From Psychroserpens jangbogonensis (GTDB lineage: Bacteria; Bacteroidota; Bacteroidia; Flavobacteriales; Flavobacteriaceae), in assembly GCF_000797465.1 (NCBI RefSeq), contig NZ_JSWG01000015.1, positions 248,001 to 312,000 of the forward strand: a DNA stretch of 64,000 bases. Direction: 5' to 3'. The notes below the pieces were generated by a model, which was not told the DNA's origin, searched no databases, and saw nothing but the letters and a program-made list of their open reading frames with translations. How positions within the stretch are numbered: the stretch's first letter is position 1; the number at the start of each line of letters is the position of its first letter. Shown one piece after another: positions 1 to 7,708 of the stretch. Both the position numbers and the translations under genes were made by a program.

Positions 1-155
1 TGTTCTATTTGCCTTTGAATTTTATCAGCTTCAGCATATTTCTTATCACTTTCAGTTCTATCTGTAGTTGATAAAGTGTGCCATTCTTTCATTAGCTTTT
101 CATATTTTTTTTGAAGCTTATCAACTTCAGACGTTTTTTTGAATAATCCGAACAT
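1..155 (-). CDS. Lacal_2735-like small protein (partial, runs off the left edge)
   Basis: ATG at 153-155 opens a frame that stays open to the window edge, giving 51 codons with no stop. The product starts MFGLFKKTSEVDKLQKKYEK and continues as a charged, helical, Lys/Glu-rich chain. This resembles the short (about 60 aa) Lacal_2735-type proteins of Flavobacteriia, whose function is unknown. It lies 7 bases downstream of the glutathione peroxidase on the same strand, so it is probably the last gene of the same operon. The identification rests on the N-terminal pattern only, because the C-terminus is outside the window. Confidence 0.6.
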   Translation of the reverse strand, partial: MFGLFKKTSEVDKLQKKYEKLMKEWHTLSTTDRTESDKKYAEADKIQRQIE

Positions 156-162
156 ATGCTAT

Positions 163-696
163 TTATTTTAAGTGTTTTGTGATTTTTGAACTCGTTGGTG
201 AAGTGATTGAATAATAATAATCAATAAATTCGCCTTGAGGGTCAACTAAATATTTCTGAAAATTCCATTTTACTTTTGAATTAGATTTTCCGTTTAATTG
301 CTTTTGGGTTAACCAAGTATACAAAGGATGTTGGTTACTGCCTTTTACATCTATTTTTTCAGAGATAGGGAAAGTAACGCCATAATTAATCTCACAAAAT
401 GATTCAATGTCTTCAGCACTACCTGGTTCTTGTTTTCCAAACTGATTGCAAGGAACACCTATGATAACTAATTTGTCCTTATAGGTGTCACTTAGTTCTT
501 GTAAACCTTTATATTGCGGTGTAAATCCACATTTTGAAGCCACATTAACAAAAAGTATGTATTTGTATTTAAAATCTGAAAGGTGCAATGGTTTCCCATT
601 AAGGCCATTAATTTTGATGTCGTAAATGGAAGTTTTGTTCATTTTATTTGTTGGTTTTGAGAATAATGTGACCATAAAAATTTTAAATGGATTCAT
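163..696 (-). CDS. Glutathione peroxidase (thioredoxin-fold peroxidase)
   Basis: A 177-aa peroxidase of the GPx family, expected to reduce hydroperoxides with thiol (often thioredoxin-supplied) electrons. The tetrad is visible: peroxidatic Cys56 in NVASKCGFT, Gln89 in CNQFGKQEPG, and Trp144-Asn145 in KWNF. It is a Cys enzyme, not a selenocysteine one. Family members usually begin near Met19 (MNKTSIYDIK), so the first 18 residues may be an extension; they are weakly hydrophobic but not a clear signal peptide. The ATG lies 1 base after the stop of the upstream SDR gene, so translation is probably coupled. It fits the photo-oxidative protection theme of this locus. Confidence 0.9.
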   Translation of the reverse strand: MNPFKIFMVTLFSKPTNKMNKTSIYDIKINGLNGKPLHLSDFKYKYILFVNVASKCGFTPQYKGLQELSDTYKDKLVIIGVPCNQFGKQEPGSAEDIESFCEINYGVTFPISEKIDVKGSNQHPLYTWLTQKQLNGKSNSKVKWNFQKYLVDPQGEFIDYYYSITSPTSSKITKHLK

Positions 697-697
697 A

Positions 698-1381
698 TTA
701 TATCTTGAAAGTTACAATTCCGCAATCCATTTCAAAAATTTGCCCTGATATTGAACTAGATTTTTCAGATAATAAAAATTCTGCCATTCCTGCGACATCT
801 TGAGGCTGCAAGAATTTCTTCATTGGATGACGCTCTGTAATGTTTGCAATCATTTTATCATTACGTAATAATTTTGACGCTAGGTCTGTGTTAGTAACAG
901 TAGGAGCAATGGCATTGATTCTCAAAGTGGTTGCTAATTCAGCTCCTAACGATTTTACTAAACCTTCAACACCAGATTTTGCCGCTGCAACACTAGCATG
1001 AAATGGCATTCCTAATTTGGCTGCTACTGTACTAAATAATACAACAGATGGATTGTCACCATTTTTAATAACATTCAAATACTTCTGAATTGCTTTTACT
1101 GCTCCAATGACATTGATTTCGTAATCAGCTCTAAACTCATCCAAACTTAAACGAGTTATTGGTTTAAGGTTTATACTTCCTGGGCAATAAACTAATCCAT
1201 CAGCAAATTCTATATCTGGCAATTCATCTTTAAGGATGTCACAATCGTAATGAAGTAGGTTGTGATGTGCGAGTTCGGGCTTTGATCTACTAATATTTAT
1301 GACCTTATGATTTTCAAGTAAAGTGGAAACTATAGCGTTTCCAATACCTCGACTACCACCAATAACTATGAATGTTTTCAT
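698..1381 (-). CDS. SDR-family protein with a non-canonical active site
   Basis: A 227-aa Rossmann-fold short-chain dehydrogenase/reductase-like protein. The N-terminal nucleotide-binding motif is GGSRGIG (residues 8-14), and Asn90 (YEIN) and Ser117 match parts of the SDR catalytic set. The YxxxK motif is changed: Lys135 is present in HASVAAAKSG, but the Tyr position (131) is Val. Dehydrogenase activity is therefore doubtful; it may bind NAD(P) without classical catalysis. The rest of the fold, including the NAIAPTVTNT segment after strand 6, is intact, so this is not a decaying gene. It sits between the 75-aa gene and gpx in the second block of the photolyase locus. The substrate is unknown. 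Confidence 0.85.
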   Translation of the reverse strand: MKTFIVIGGSRGIGNAIVSTLLENHKVINISRSKPELAHHNLLHYDCDILKDELPDIEFADGLVYCPGSINLKPITRLSLDEFRADYEINVIGAVKAIQKYLNVIKNGDNPSVVLFSTVAAKLGMPFHASVAAAKSGVEGLVKSLGAELATTLRINAIAPTVTNTDLASKLLRNDKMIANITERHPMKKFLQPQDVAGMAEFLLSEKSSSISGQIFEMDCGIVTFKI

Positions 1382-1464
1382 TTCAATTTATTATTTTAAA
1401 AGAGCGCAACATAACTAGGCCAAACCGTTTTCTGATACGCTCATTGTACATTTCTAGGTTAAGT

Positions 1465-1692
1465 TTATGCAGTTAATGGAGTGCCTTTTAATCGCTTTTC
1501 AACTTTTCTTTTGATAAGGGTTAAACGCTTCATAATATCCATAACTTTTTGATCTTTATGTTCTTTATAGATTTGATTTAAATCTAATATTAATTGTTTT
1601 GCTTCACGAGAAATTTTAACACGATCGCTTGTTGACAGCGACTTCATTTTTCTCTGCTCAAATTCTAAGGCTCTATTAATTACTTCCATCAT
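1465..1692 (-). CDS. Small conserved helical protein, function unknown
   Basis: A 75-aa, highly charged (Lys/Glu/Arg-rich) protein that looks almost entirely alpha-helical. It has no signal peptide, membrane segment or cysteine. Two Met codons are adjacent at the start (1690-1692 and 1687-1689), and either could be used. The gene begins 1 base after the folE stop, so it is very likely co-transcribed and co-translated with folE. I do not recognise a named family. The context (folE upstream, SDR and glutathione peroxidase downstream) suggests an accessory role in the photoprotection locus, but nothing in the sequence defines a function. Confidence 0.7.
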   Translation of the reverse strand: MMEVINRALEFEQRKMKSLSTSDRVKISREAKQLILDLNQIYKEHKDQKVMDIMKRLTLIKRKVEKRLKGTPLTA

Positions 1693-1693
1693 C

Positions 1694-2389
1694 TTAATTA
1701 TTTATATAGTTCTGTAATTCTGATATTTTTTCTGATTTATTAAACTGTCCACCATAATACGATGTAACAGTTGTTGATGTATCATCTTTAATTCCTCTTG
1801 AAGACACACATAAATGTTTAGCATCAATAATAACGGCTACATCATCAGTTTCTAAAATGGATTTCAATTCTTCCGCAATCTGATTTGTTAAACGTTCTTG
1901 TACCTGTGGACGTTTAGCATAATATTGTACAATTCTATTTAGCTTTGATAATCCAATTACTTTTCCAGATGAAATGTATGCTACATGAGCTTTACCAATA
2001 ATTGGTACAAAATGATGTTCACAGTTGGAGTAGAAGGTGATATTTTTTTCTACCAACATTTGATTGTATTGATACTTGTTATCAAACAACGCTACTTTAG
2101 GTTTGTTAGCTGGATTTAAACCAGAAAATATCTCGTCGATGTACATTTTGGCAACCCGTTTTGGTGTGCCTTGAAGTGAATCATCTGTGAGATCTAATCC
2201 CATAACGTCCATGATTTCTTCAAATAAAATAGCTATACGCTGTTTCTTTTCGTCATCATTTAATTTAAAAGCATCTGCTTTCATGGGTGTTTCTAGACCA
2301 GTGTATAGATGGTCATCGCCAATTTCGGAAGTTGAAAAGCCATTTAATTTATGGCCATTTCTTTTGAGATTTAAAGTGTTTGTACTCAT
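1694..2389 (-). CDS. folE: GTP cyclohydrolase I
   Basis: Catalyses GTP to 7,8-dihydroneopterin triphosphate, the first step of tetrahydrofolate and pterin synthesis. At 231 aa it has the usual length, with a variable ~45-residue N-terminus. Zinc ligands are visible: Cys123 and His126 in SNCEHHFVP and Cys194 in KHLCVSSRG; His125 is the catalytic His. The conserved GLSKLNRIV and QERLTNQIA segments follow. The gene lies inside a cluster of three photolyase/cryptochrome genes. Because many photolyases carry a methenyltetrahydrofolate antenna, a dedicated folE copy could feed chromophore synthesis; that link is inference. Whether the genome has a second folE cannot be seen here. Confidence 0.96.
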   Translation of the reverse strand: MSTNTLNLKRNGHKLNGFSTSEIGDDHLYTGLETPMKADAFKLNDDEKKQRIAILFEEIMDVMGLDLTDDSLQGTPKRVAKMYIDEIFSGLNPANKPKVALFDNKYQYNQMLVEKNITFYSNCEHHFVPIIGKAHVAYISSGKVIGLSKLNRIVQYYAKRPQVQERLTNQIAEELKSILETDDVAVIIDAKHLCVSSRGIKDDTSTTVTSYYGGQFNKSEKISELQNYINN

Positions 2390-2405
2390 TTAAAGTCTTT
2401 TTAGT

Positions 2406-2443
2406 GTGCTGTCCTAAGGAACTCATCTCCTTAGTCAAAGCAC
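2406..2443 (-). promoter_or_regulatory. Stem-loop between the TIGR03643 gene and folE
   Basis: CTAAGGA (2414-2420) pairs with TCCTTAG (2428-2434) around a 7-base loop, and outside this GTGCT (2406-2410) pairs with AGCAC (2439-2443). The structure fills nearly all of the 55-base gap between the two genes. It has no T-run on the minus strand, so it does not look like an intrinsic terminator. It could act as an mRNA processing or stability element or an attenuator ahead of folE. Seen as paired sequence only; the role is inferred. Confidence 0.5.
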
Positions 2444-2444
2444 G

Positions 2445-2717
2445 TTATCGTTTTGATATCGAGTTTTGGGTTATTTGTTTTTGTCTGGAACATTTAAATC
2501 TACCCTCTGAAAATGTTCGTAATTTTTCATGTTTTGTTTTACGTCCTTGAACTCGTTTGCGCCACATTCTGAAACTTTTTGGTTTCATCTCTTTTCGCAT
2601 GAATTCAATTACTTCTTGTTCTTTTAAACCAAATTGAAATTCTATTGCTTCAAATGTGGTTCTGTCTTCCCAAGCCATTTCTATAATTCTATCTGTCGCA
2701 ATTGTATCCAATTCCAT
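2445..2717 (-). CDS. TIGR03643 / DUF2805 family protein
   Basis: A 90-aa basic protein. Residues 1-60 match the TIGR03643 (DUF2805) pattern: a helical segment MELDTIATDRIIEMAWEDRT followed by FGLKEQEVIEFMR and KPKSFRMWRKRV, which looks like a small helix-turn-helix with a W-x-R-x-R-basic tail. Members of this family are repeatedly found next to photolyase/cryptochrome genes, but no biochemical role is established. The C-terminal 25 residues are Lys/Arg/Gln-rich and may bind nucleic acid (inference). The ATG lies 1 base after the stop of the 149-aa gene upstream. Confidence 0.8.
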   Translation of the reverse strand: MELDTIATDRIIEMAWEDRTTFEAIEFQFGLKEQEVIEFMRKEMKPKSFRMWRKRVQGRKTKHEKLRTFSEGRFKCSRQKQITQNSISKR

Positions 2718-2718
2718 A

Positions 2719-3168
2719 CTAAAACTGAAAATTAAATCGTTCGTCGTACTTTACTTTCGCATCTAATAACTTATTTAAAAAGGGTTTATTCTCTTTAAAC
2801 GGCATATTGTTTTTAAAATGAATAAATTTTCCTTGAGCATGTATGCTTGTTCCATTCGTTTTATAAATTACCAATTGGTAATAAGGAATTACCCAAATGA
2901 AATTTTTCAGTCCTTTATTGATGTAAACAAGAATGCCATCGGATCGCATTTCAATATTTGAATAATTAATATCTGAAATTAGATTAAGATATTGTTTCAT
3001 ATTCGGACTAGTTTCTTCAATAATCATGCGTTTTGAACCAACACCACCCATTTTAATAGATTCAATGAAAGAATAAGACTTGCCTATCAAATCATTGATC
3101 ATTTGTTTGTGTTCTTTATTTGGATGTGTAGAATCTAAAATCAATCTGTTGAAACCTTTAATACTCAA
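2719..3168 (-). CDS. Conserved hypothetical protein, first gene of the second block
   Basis: A 149-aa soluble protein I cannot assign to a named family. It has a basic Gly/Lys segment (IKMGGVGSKRMIIEE, about residues 39-53) followed by alternating hydrophobic strands (GILVYINK, FIWVIPYYQLVIY), suggesting an alpha/beta fold. The frame has no ATG at its beginning; the first possible start is TTG (3166-3168), with an in-frame stop 12 codons upstream. The first in-frame ATG is residue 23 (position 3102), which would give 127 aa. The TTG overlaps a TAAATTTG promoter-like -7 element, so the start is uncertain. It heads the TIGR03643-folE-SDR-GPx block. Confidence 0.7.
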   Translation of the reverse strand: MSIKGFNRLILDSTHPNKEHKQMINDLIGKSYSFIESIKMGGVGSKRMIIEETSPNMKQYLNLISDINYSNIEMRSDGILVYINKGLKNFIWVIPYYQLVIYKTNGTSIHAQGKFIHFKNNMPFKENKPFLNKLLDAKVKYDERFNFQF

Positions 3169-3222
3169 ATTTACAAAATGTTTATACTTTTCTACATATG
3201 TTTAAACAAAAATTTAACATAA
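3166..3222 (-). promoter_or_regulatory. Promoter/operator block of the second photolyase-locus unit
   Basis: On the minus strand TGTA (3193-3196), 19 bases, then TAAATTTG (3166-3173) matches the Bacteroidota -33/-7 layout. Just upstream, 3199-3219 carries an imperfect palindrome with arms TGTTTAAA and TTTAACA. The whole block aligns over about 50 bases with the block upstream of the TetR gene (11743-11799), with the same spacing and orientation. A shared operator for one regulator is the simplest reading. Confidence 0.6.
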
Positions 3223-3271
3223 CGCTATAGGTTTTACTAATAACACATTTAAGTGTTTGTTTTTCAGGGTG

Positions 3272-4756
3272 TTAATTTGTAAATTTCGCTCCTCTTAATG
3301 TGTGTTTTTTAAGAATTCTAAGACTTTCCTCTTTTACTTTTTTGTTTTTGCGAAGATTCCATAATATATCTGTAGCCCTTTTACGGGTTTCGTTCATATC
3401 TACTATTGGATATGGATAATCCTTTCCCAAATGAAAGCCATAAAACTGTTGCTCCATCTCTGTCATTAAGTATGGTTCATGTGCAAAAGGAATATCAAGA
3501 TCTCTTAATTCTGGGACCCATTTTTTTATAAATAAGGCATCCGGATCATGTTCTAAGCTATTTTTTATAGGATTATAAATCCTTAACATGTTTGTTCCTG
3601 TTTCACCAGCTTGCATTTGTAATTGTGGGAAATGTATGCCTGGCTCAAAATCTAAAAACATCTGTGATAAATGTTGTGATGCAGCTTGCCATGGTTGCCA
3701 TAAATTGTGTGTAAAAAAGGATACAACTAAAGCACGCATTCTGAAATTCAAATACCCTGTTTCGTTTAAGCAGCGCATGCAAGCATCAATTAAAGGATAG
3801 CCAGTTTGTCCTGTTTCCCAAACAATCTGATAGTGTTTTGAAATTTCTTTCTTCAACTTTTGAAACCCTTTATTCACACTCTCTTGTTGCATGGTATGTT
3901 CCATTTCAAACTTTTGAATAAAATGAGCCTGCCATCGTAATCGAGACATAAACGCTTCTAATGCTTTTTTGTTATGAGCAGTTTTTTTGAGAAAAAAGGC
4001 TTTTCGGTAGACTTCTCTAATTGATAAGTTTCCCCAAGCTATATATGGTGATATTCTGCTGCATCCTGTTCTTGCTAACTCTGGTTTCGAGATGTGAGTC
4101 ATGTAGTTAACATAACGTTTGTTAAGAAAGGAGTCTAAATACTTTGTTCCCATTGTACGTCCGCCTTTTTGAAATAAGGTGTCTTTAGGAGTTTCTAGTG
4201 ATGGAATAGTTAATAGTTCTTCTAATACATCTATTTCTTGAATGTTTAGTAATTGATTTTCTGATGGAGAGAAAGATAATGGTTCGGTTTCAAAATAGGC
4301 ATTACACATTTTAGTCCATTTTTCACGATCTTTTAAACCACGTTGCACACCATTATTTATGGTTTCATGCCAAGAAATCAAATTGTTTTTACAGAACCGT
4401 TTAAATGATTTATCTCTATTATAAGTCACAAGAATTCCAGTTTCTTGATGAGAATAAATATCTCTAATCGTATATAACTCCATTAATTGGTTTATTGCTG
4501 AAATAATATCCGCTTCAACAGTAAATACCTTTGAATTGTATGGCTCAAGACGCTGATTTAAATCGATAATGGATTCTTTAATGAAATTCCAATGACGCTC
4601 ACTATAATGCTTATCTTCTATGAGCATTTTTTCAAATGCATAAAGTAGGAGTGTGCGTTCTCCCGAAGCTATAGCTTTAAATATCGCCTCATTATCTTCT
4701 AATCGAAGATCACGTTTCAACCAAACGACATTTATTTTTGGAGCGTTAGTACTCAT
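3272..4756 (-). CDS. Photolyase/cryptochrome family flavoprotein (FAD_binding_7 type)
   Basis: A 494-aa photolyase/cryptochrome. The N-terminal alpha/beta antenna domain starts VVWLKRDLRLEDNEAI (residues 10-25). The C-terminal helical FAD domain shows ISPYIAWGNLS, the RLRWQAHF helix, TGYPLIDACMR, LNFRMRALV and the EPGIHFPQLQMQAGETGT segment that lines the flavin. It is expected to use FAD and blue/near-UV light either to repair pyrimidine dimers or to act as a photoreceptor; the subfamily cannot be settled by eye. Its ATG overlaps the end of the Fe-S photolyase gene by 11 bases, so the two are translationally coupled. It is the third photolyase-type gene in a row. Confidence 0.9.
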   Translation of the reverse strand: MSTNAPKINVVWLKRDLRLEDNEAIFKAIASGERTLLLYAFEKMLIEDKHYSERHWNFIKESIIDLNQRLEPYNSKVFTVEADIISAINQLMELYTIRDIYSHQETGILVTYNRDKSFKRFCKNNLISWHETINNGVQRGLKDREKWTKMCNAYFETEPLSFSPSENQLLNIQEIDVLEELLTIPSLETPKDTLFQKGGRTMGTKYLDSFLNKRYVNYMTHISKPELARTGCSRISPYIAWGNLSIREVYRKAFFLKKTAHNKKALEAFMSRLRWQAHFIQKFEMEHTMQQESVNKGFQKLKKEISKHYQIVWETGQTGYPLIDACMRCLNETGYLNFRMRALVVSFFTHNLWQPWQAASQHLSQMFLDFEPGIHFPQLQMQAGETGTNMLRIYNPIKNSLEHDPDALFIKKWVPELRDLDIPFAHEPYLMTEMEQQFYGFHLGKDYPYPIVDMNETRKRATDILWNLRKNKKVKEESLRILKKHTLRGAKFTN

Positions 4757-6278
4757 CTTGATGTTCTATTATATGTTGTGCTTTTTCTTTTATATTTTGA
4801 AGATCTTGTTTATTCATTTTATCTAGTAGACTGTACATCATTCCCATTCTGAAATTGTTTCCTAGTTGTTCTCGTTTTTCATCTAAAAAATTCCAATACA
4901 GACTATTAAACGGACAAGCATCATCTCCAATTTTTTTACTCTTGTTATAGTGACAATCACCACAGTAATTACTCATTTTGTTAATGTATGATCCTGAAGA
5001 TACATAAGGTTTGGTTGCAATCTTTCCGCCATCTGCAAACTGACTCATTCCTCTTGTGTTTGTAATTTGAACCCATTCAATCGCATCTACATAAACGCCC
5101 AAATACCATTCGTCAACTTCGTCTGGATGTGTTTGAGTTAATAACGCATAATTTCCAGTAATCATTAATCGCTGAATATGATGAGCATATCCATTATCTA
5201 ATGAATTAGTGATGGCATGTTTGAGACAATTCATTTTCGTATTACCAGTCCAAAAGAATTTGGGAAGCTTATTGTGATTATCCAATTCATTCTTTGCTTT
5301 GTATTCTGGCATAAATGCCCAATACATGCCTCTCATATATTCTCGCCAACCAATAATTTGCCTAATAAATCCTTCGACCTGAGATATATTAATATCGTCG
5401 CCATGTTTTCTGTAATAATTGATAACTGACGTTACAATATCCTTTGGTGAAATTAATTTCAAGTTCATCGCAAATGATAATCTTGAATGGAAGAGATAGT
5501 TCTCTTTCGTATGCATAGCATCTTGGTAAGTTCCAAAATGTATTAATAATTCTTCACAGAAATATTTTAGTTGCTCAATGGCTTGAGCTCTTGTTATTGG
5601 ATAAGAAAAGGTTTTGGTTTCAAACCGTCCTATAGTTTCAATATTTACTTTTTCAAGATCTTTTCTAACCTTAGAAATATCATTTTTGAATGCTTTGAAA
5701 TCAGGTATTTCAACATCACCTTTCCATTTGTTTCTATTGCTTTTATCGTAATTCCATTTGCCACCTTCCGGTTGTCCTGCAATCATTAAAATATCGTGTT
5801 TCTTGCGCATATCTCTATAGAAGTTTTCCATGAGATATTGCTTTTTCCCTTTAAAGAAGGTCGATAAATCATTACGATTTGTATAAAAATGTTCTGCAGA
5901 AACAACCTTTGAAGAAATGTCTATCGAATCGCAAAATGAATTCAATTGGTCATCTAAGCGATATTCATCAGGATACATGAATTCAAAGTGTTCAACTTTG
6001 TGTTCTTTTATTAATTCTGAAAGATTACTTGTTAAAGACTGTGTGTTGTTTGTATCATTAATTTTTATATATGTTAACTGATGGCCTTGAGCCTCTAAAT
6101 CTTGAGCAAATTGACGCATAGCAGCGAAAAAACCAATCACTTTCTGAATATGATGCTTCACATAGTCTGTTTCTTGACGCATTTCAAATAAACAAAACAA
6201 AGTGTCATCATTTACCTCTTTAAACCAAGAGTGTTTTATATTGAGCTGATCACCTAAAACAAGTTTGAGTGTTTTCAT
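4746..6278 (-). CDS. Fe-S bacterial cryptochrome/photolyase (PhrB/CryB-like, FeS-BCP)
   Basis: A 510-aa member of the prokaryotic (6-4) photolyase group that carries a 4Fe-4S cluster. The N-terminus LVLGDQLNIKHSWF is typical of the group, as are the helical FAD segments IIGWREYMRGMYW and the His-rich YAHHIQRLMITGNYALL. The four cluster cysteines are visible: one in MNCLKHAI and three in NYCGDCHYNK...DDACPF toward the C-terminus. Known members repair (6-4) photoproducts and use a lumazine-type cofactor as antenna. It starts directly after the cry-DASH stop with no gap and overlaps the next photolyase gene. Alternative functions such as light sensing cannot be excluded. Confidence 0.92.
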   Translation of the reverse strand: MKTLKLVLGDQLNIKHSWFKEVNDDTLFCLFEMRQETDYVKHHIQKVIGFFAAMRQFAQDLEAQGHQLTYIKINDTNNTQSLTSNLSELIKEHKVEHFEFMYPDEYRLDDQLNSFCDSIDISSKVVSAEHFYTNRNDLSTFFKGKKQYLMENFYRDMRKKHDILMIAGQPEGGKWNYDKSNRNKWKGDVEIPDFKAFKNDISKVRKDLEKVNIETIGRFETKTFSYPITRAQAIEQLKYFCEELLIHFGTYQDAMHTKENYLFHSRLSFAMNLKLISPKDIVTSVINYYRKHGDDINISQVEGFIRQIIGWREYMRGMYWAFMPEYKAKNELDNHNKLPKFFWTGNTKMNCLKHAITNSLDNGYAHHIQRLMITGNYALLTQTHPDEVDEWYLGVYVDAIEWVQITNTRGMSQFADGGKIATKPYVSSGSYINKMSNYCGDCHYNKSKKIGDDACPFNSLYWNFLDEKREQLGNNFRMGMMYSLLDKMNKQDLQNIKEKAQHIIEHQDEY

Positions 6279-7589
6279 CTAAAAAAGAGTGTCTTGTATC
6301 CAGAGTTTTTGAAACTTGCCATTAGTATCATAACGTTCGGCTTGGAGGTTAGTATTAAATTTTCTATCTCTTGGGTCATTACCAACGCCAGCAACATACA
6401 TCCAGTTTCCATAGTTGCTATGCACATCATAATCAATGAGCATTGTTTCAAAATAAGCAGCACCAATTCGCCAATCTAATAGCATGTCTTTGGCAAGAAA
6501 TGAAGCCACATTTTGTCTACCTCTATTGCTCATCCAGCCTGTTTTTTTGAGTTCAATCATATTGGCATTTACAAATGAAGATTTCGTTTCTCCATTAATC
6601 CATTTTCGGATTTGGTGTTCATCAGTTTTCCATTCGTAGACTTTGTCTAGAATTCCTCCAACTTTGAAAATTTTGTTTTGATGTTTTAATGAGGTGTATT
6701 TGAAATAATCTCTCCAGATCAATTCGAATATGAGCCAATAAGTAGAGTCGTTTTTGTAGTATTCTTTTTCAAATTGTTTGACTTGCCAATAAATTGTTCT
6801 TGCCGAAATACTTCCATTAGCTAGCCATGGTGAAAACTTAGAGCTAAAATCGGTTCCTATTAATCCATTTCTAGTTTTCTTATATAACCTTAATTTTTTA
6901 GTTTCAAAAAAATAATCGTTTAATCGTTCTAAAGCAATTGTTTCACCACCTTTAAAAGGAAATGCCGAGTTTGGGTGTGTTTCAAAGGACTCAAAACCAA
7001 AATATTCAAGTGAAGGAATTAAAGTCGTATTAATGATGTTGTCAATTTTTTCTACGGATTCACTTTCTATTAAATGCCTTATCGTACTATCTTTTTCAAC
7101 CTTTTTTCTGAAATTAGTAAATACTTGTGGAATCTCTGAAAAGGACATATTTATATCATCAGGATGATATAGAAGTTGGTCGTAGGATTGGTTTATAATC
7201 ACCTCGTTAGGTAGTGATTCTTTTAGATCATTTAAATCTTGTACTTCTTCACTTGTCCATTCTCTTTGAAGGTATATGGGCTTTATATTAAATGTTTCAA
7301 CCAATTCTTTAATAAGGATTTCAAGAGATTTAACCGAAACAAATAATTCTATGTTTAAAGCTTTGAGATTTGCTTTTAAATCTATAATGGTTTCAATTAA
7401 GAATTGAGTTCTAAATTTTTCAGTTTTTTTGAATCCTAAGTCTGATATTTCGAAATGCTTTGGGTTAAAACAATAACACGCAATTACTGATTTATGATTA
7501 CTAATAGCAGTGTTCAAAACGGTATTATCTTGAACTCTCAAGTCGTTCCTAAACCATACAAGCGCTATGTCTTTTTGTGTCGTCTGCAT
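6279..7589 (-). CDS. DASH-type cryptochrome
   Basis: A 436-aa cry-DASH flavoprotein. The N-terminal photolyase domain begins [14 protein letters not shown]. The C-terminal FAD domain contains [50 protein letters not shown] and the diagnostic [20 protein letters not shown] motif near the end. Known DASH proteins repair dimers in single-stranded DNA and can act in light signalling. The start ATG (7587-7589) lies within the 3' end of the DUF2256 gene (25-base overlap), so it is tightly coupled. It is the first of three consecutive photolyase-family genes. Confidence 0.94.
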   Translation of the reverse strand: MQTTQKDIALVWFRNDLRVQDNTVLNTAISNHKSVIACYCFNPKHFEISDLGFKKTEKFRTQFLIETIIDLKANLKALNIELFVSVKSLEILIKELVETFNIKPIYLQREWTSEEVQDLNDLKESLPNEVIINQSYDQLLYHPDDINMSFSEIPQVFTNFRKKVEKDSTIRHLIESESVEKIDNIINTTLIPSLEYFGFESFETHPNSAFPFKGGETIALERLNDYFFETKKLRLYKKTRNGLIGTDFSSKFSPWLANGSISARTIYWQVKQFEKEYYKNDSTYWLIFELIWRDYFKYTSLKHQNKIFKVGGILDKVYEWKTDEHQIRKWINGETKSSFVNANMIELKKTGWMSNRGRQNVASFLAKDMLLDWRIGAAYFETMLIDYDVHSNYGNWMYVAGVGNDPRDRKFNTNLQAERYDTNGKFQKLWIQDTLF

Positions 7590-7708
7590 TTTTCACTACA
7601 ATATTTTACATTGTCCCAATTATTTTTCCATTTTTTACGCCAACTAAAAGGTAAACCACAAGTTAGACAGGTCTTTTCTGGCAAGTTTTGTTTTTTGTGA
7701 TTAGACAT
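7565..7708 (-). CDS. DUF2256 small Cys-rich (zinc-ribbon-like) protein
   Basis: A 47-aa gene, short enough to be missed by length filters. Its product begins [20 protein letters not shown], continues [17 protein letters not shown] and ends [10 protein letters not shown]. The two Cys pairs (C14-x2-C17 and C37-x3-C41) and the FxWRKKW core are the DUF2256 signature, a family often encoded beside photolyases. It overlaps the SDR-DUF2867 stop by 8 bases upstream and the cry-DASH start by 25 bases downstream, so it is embedded in a coupled translation chain. It probably binds a metal ion; the function is unknown. Confidence 0.9.
   Translation of the reverse strand: MSNHKKQNLPEKTCLTCGLPFSWRKKWKNNWDNVKYCSEKCRRHKKT

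Noticed and set aside
7494-7700. Plus-strand open frame opposite cry-DASH and DUF2256
   Set aside because: It is antisense to two well-supported genes and its product has no recognisable features; it reads as a shadow frame.
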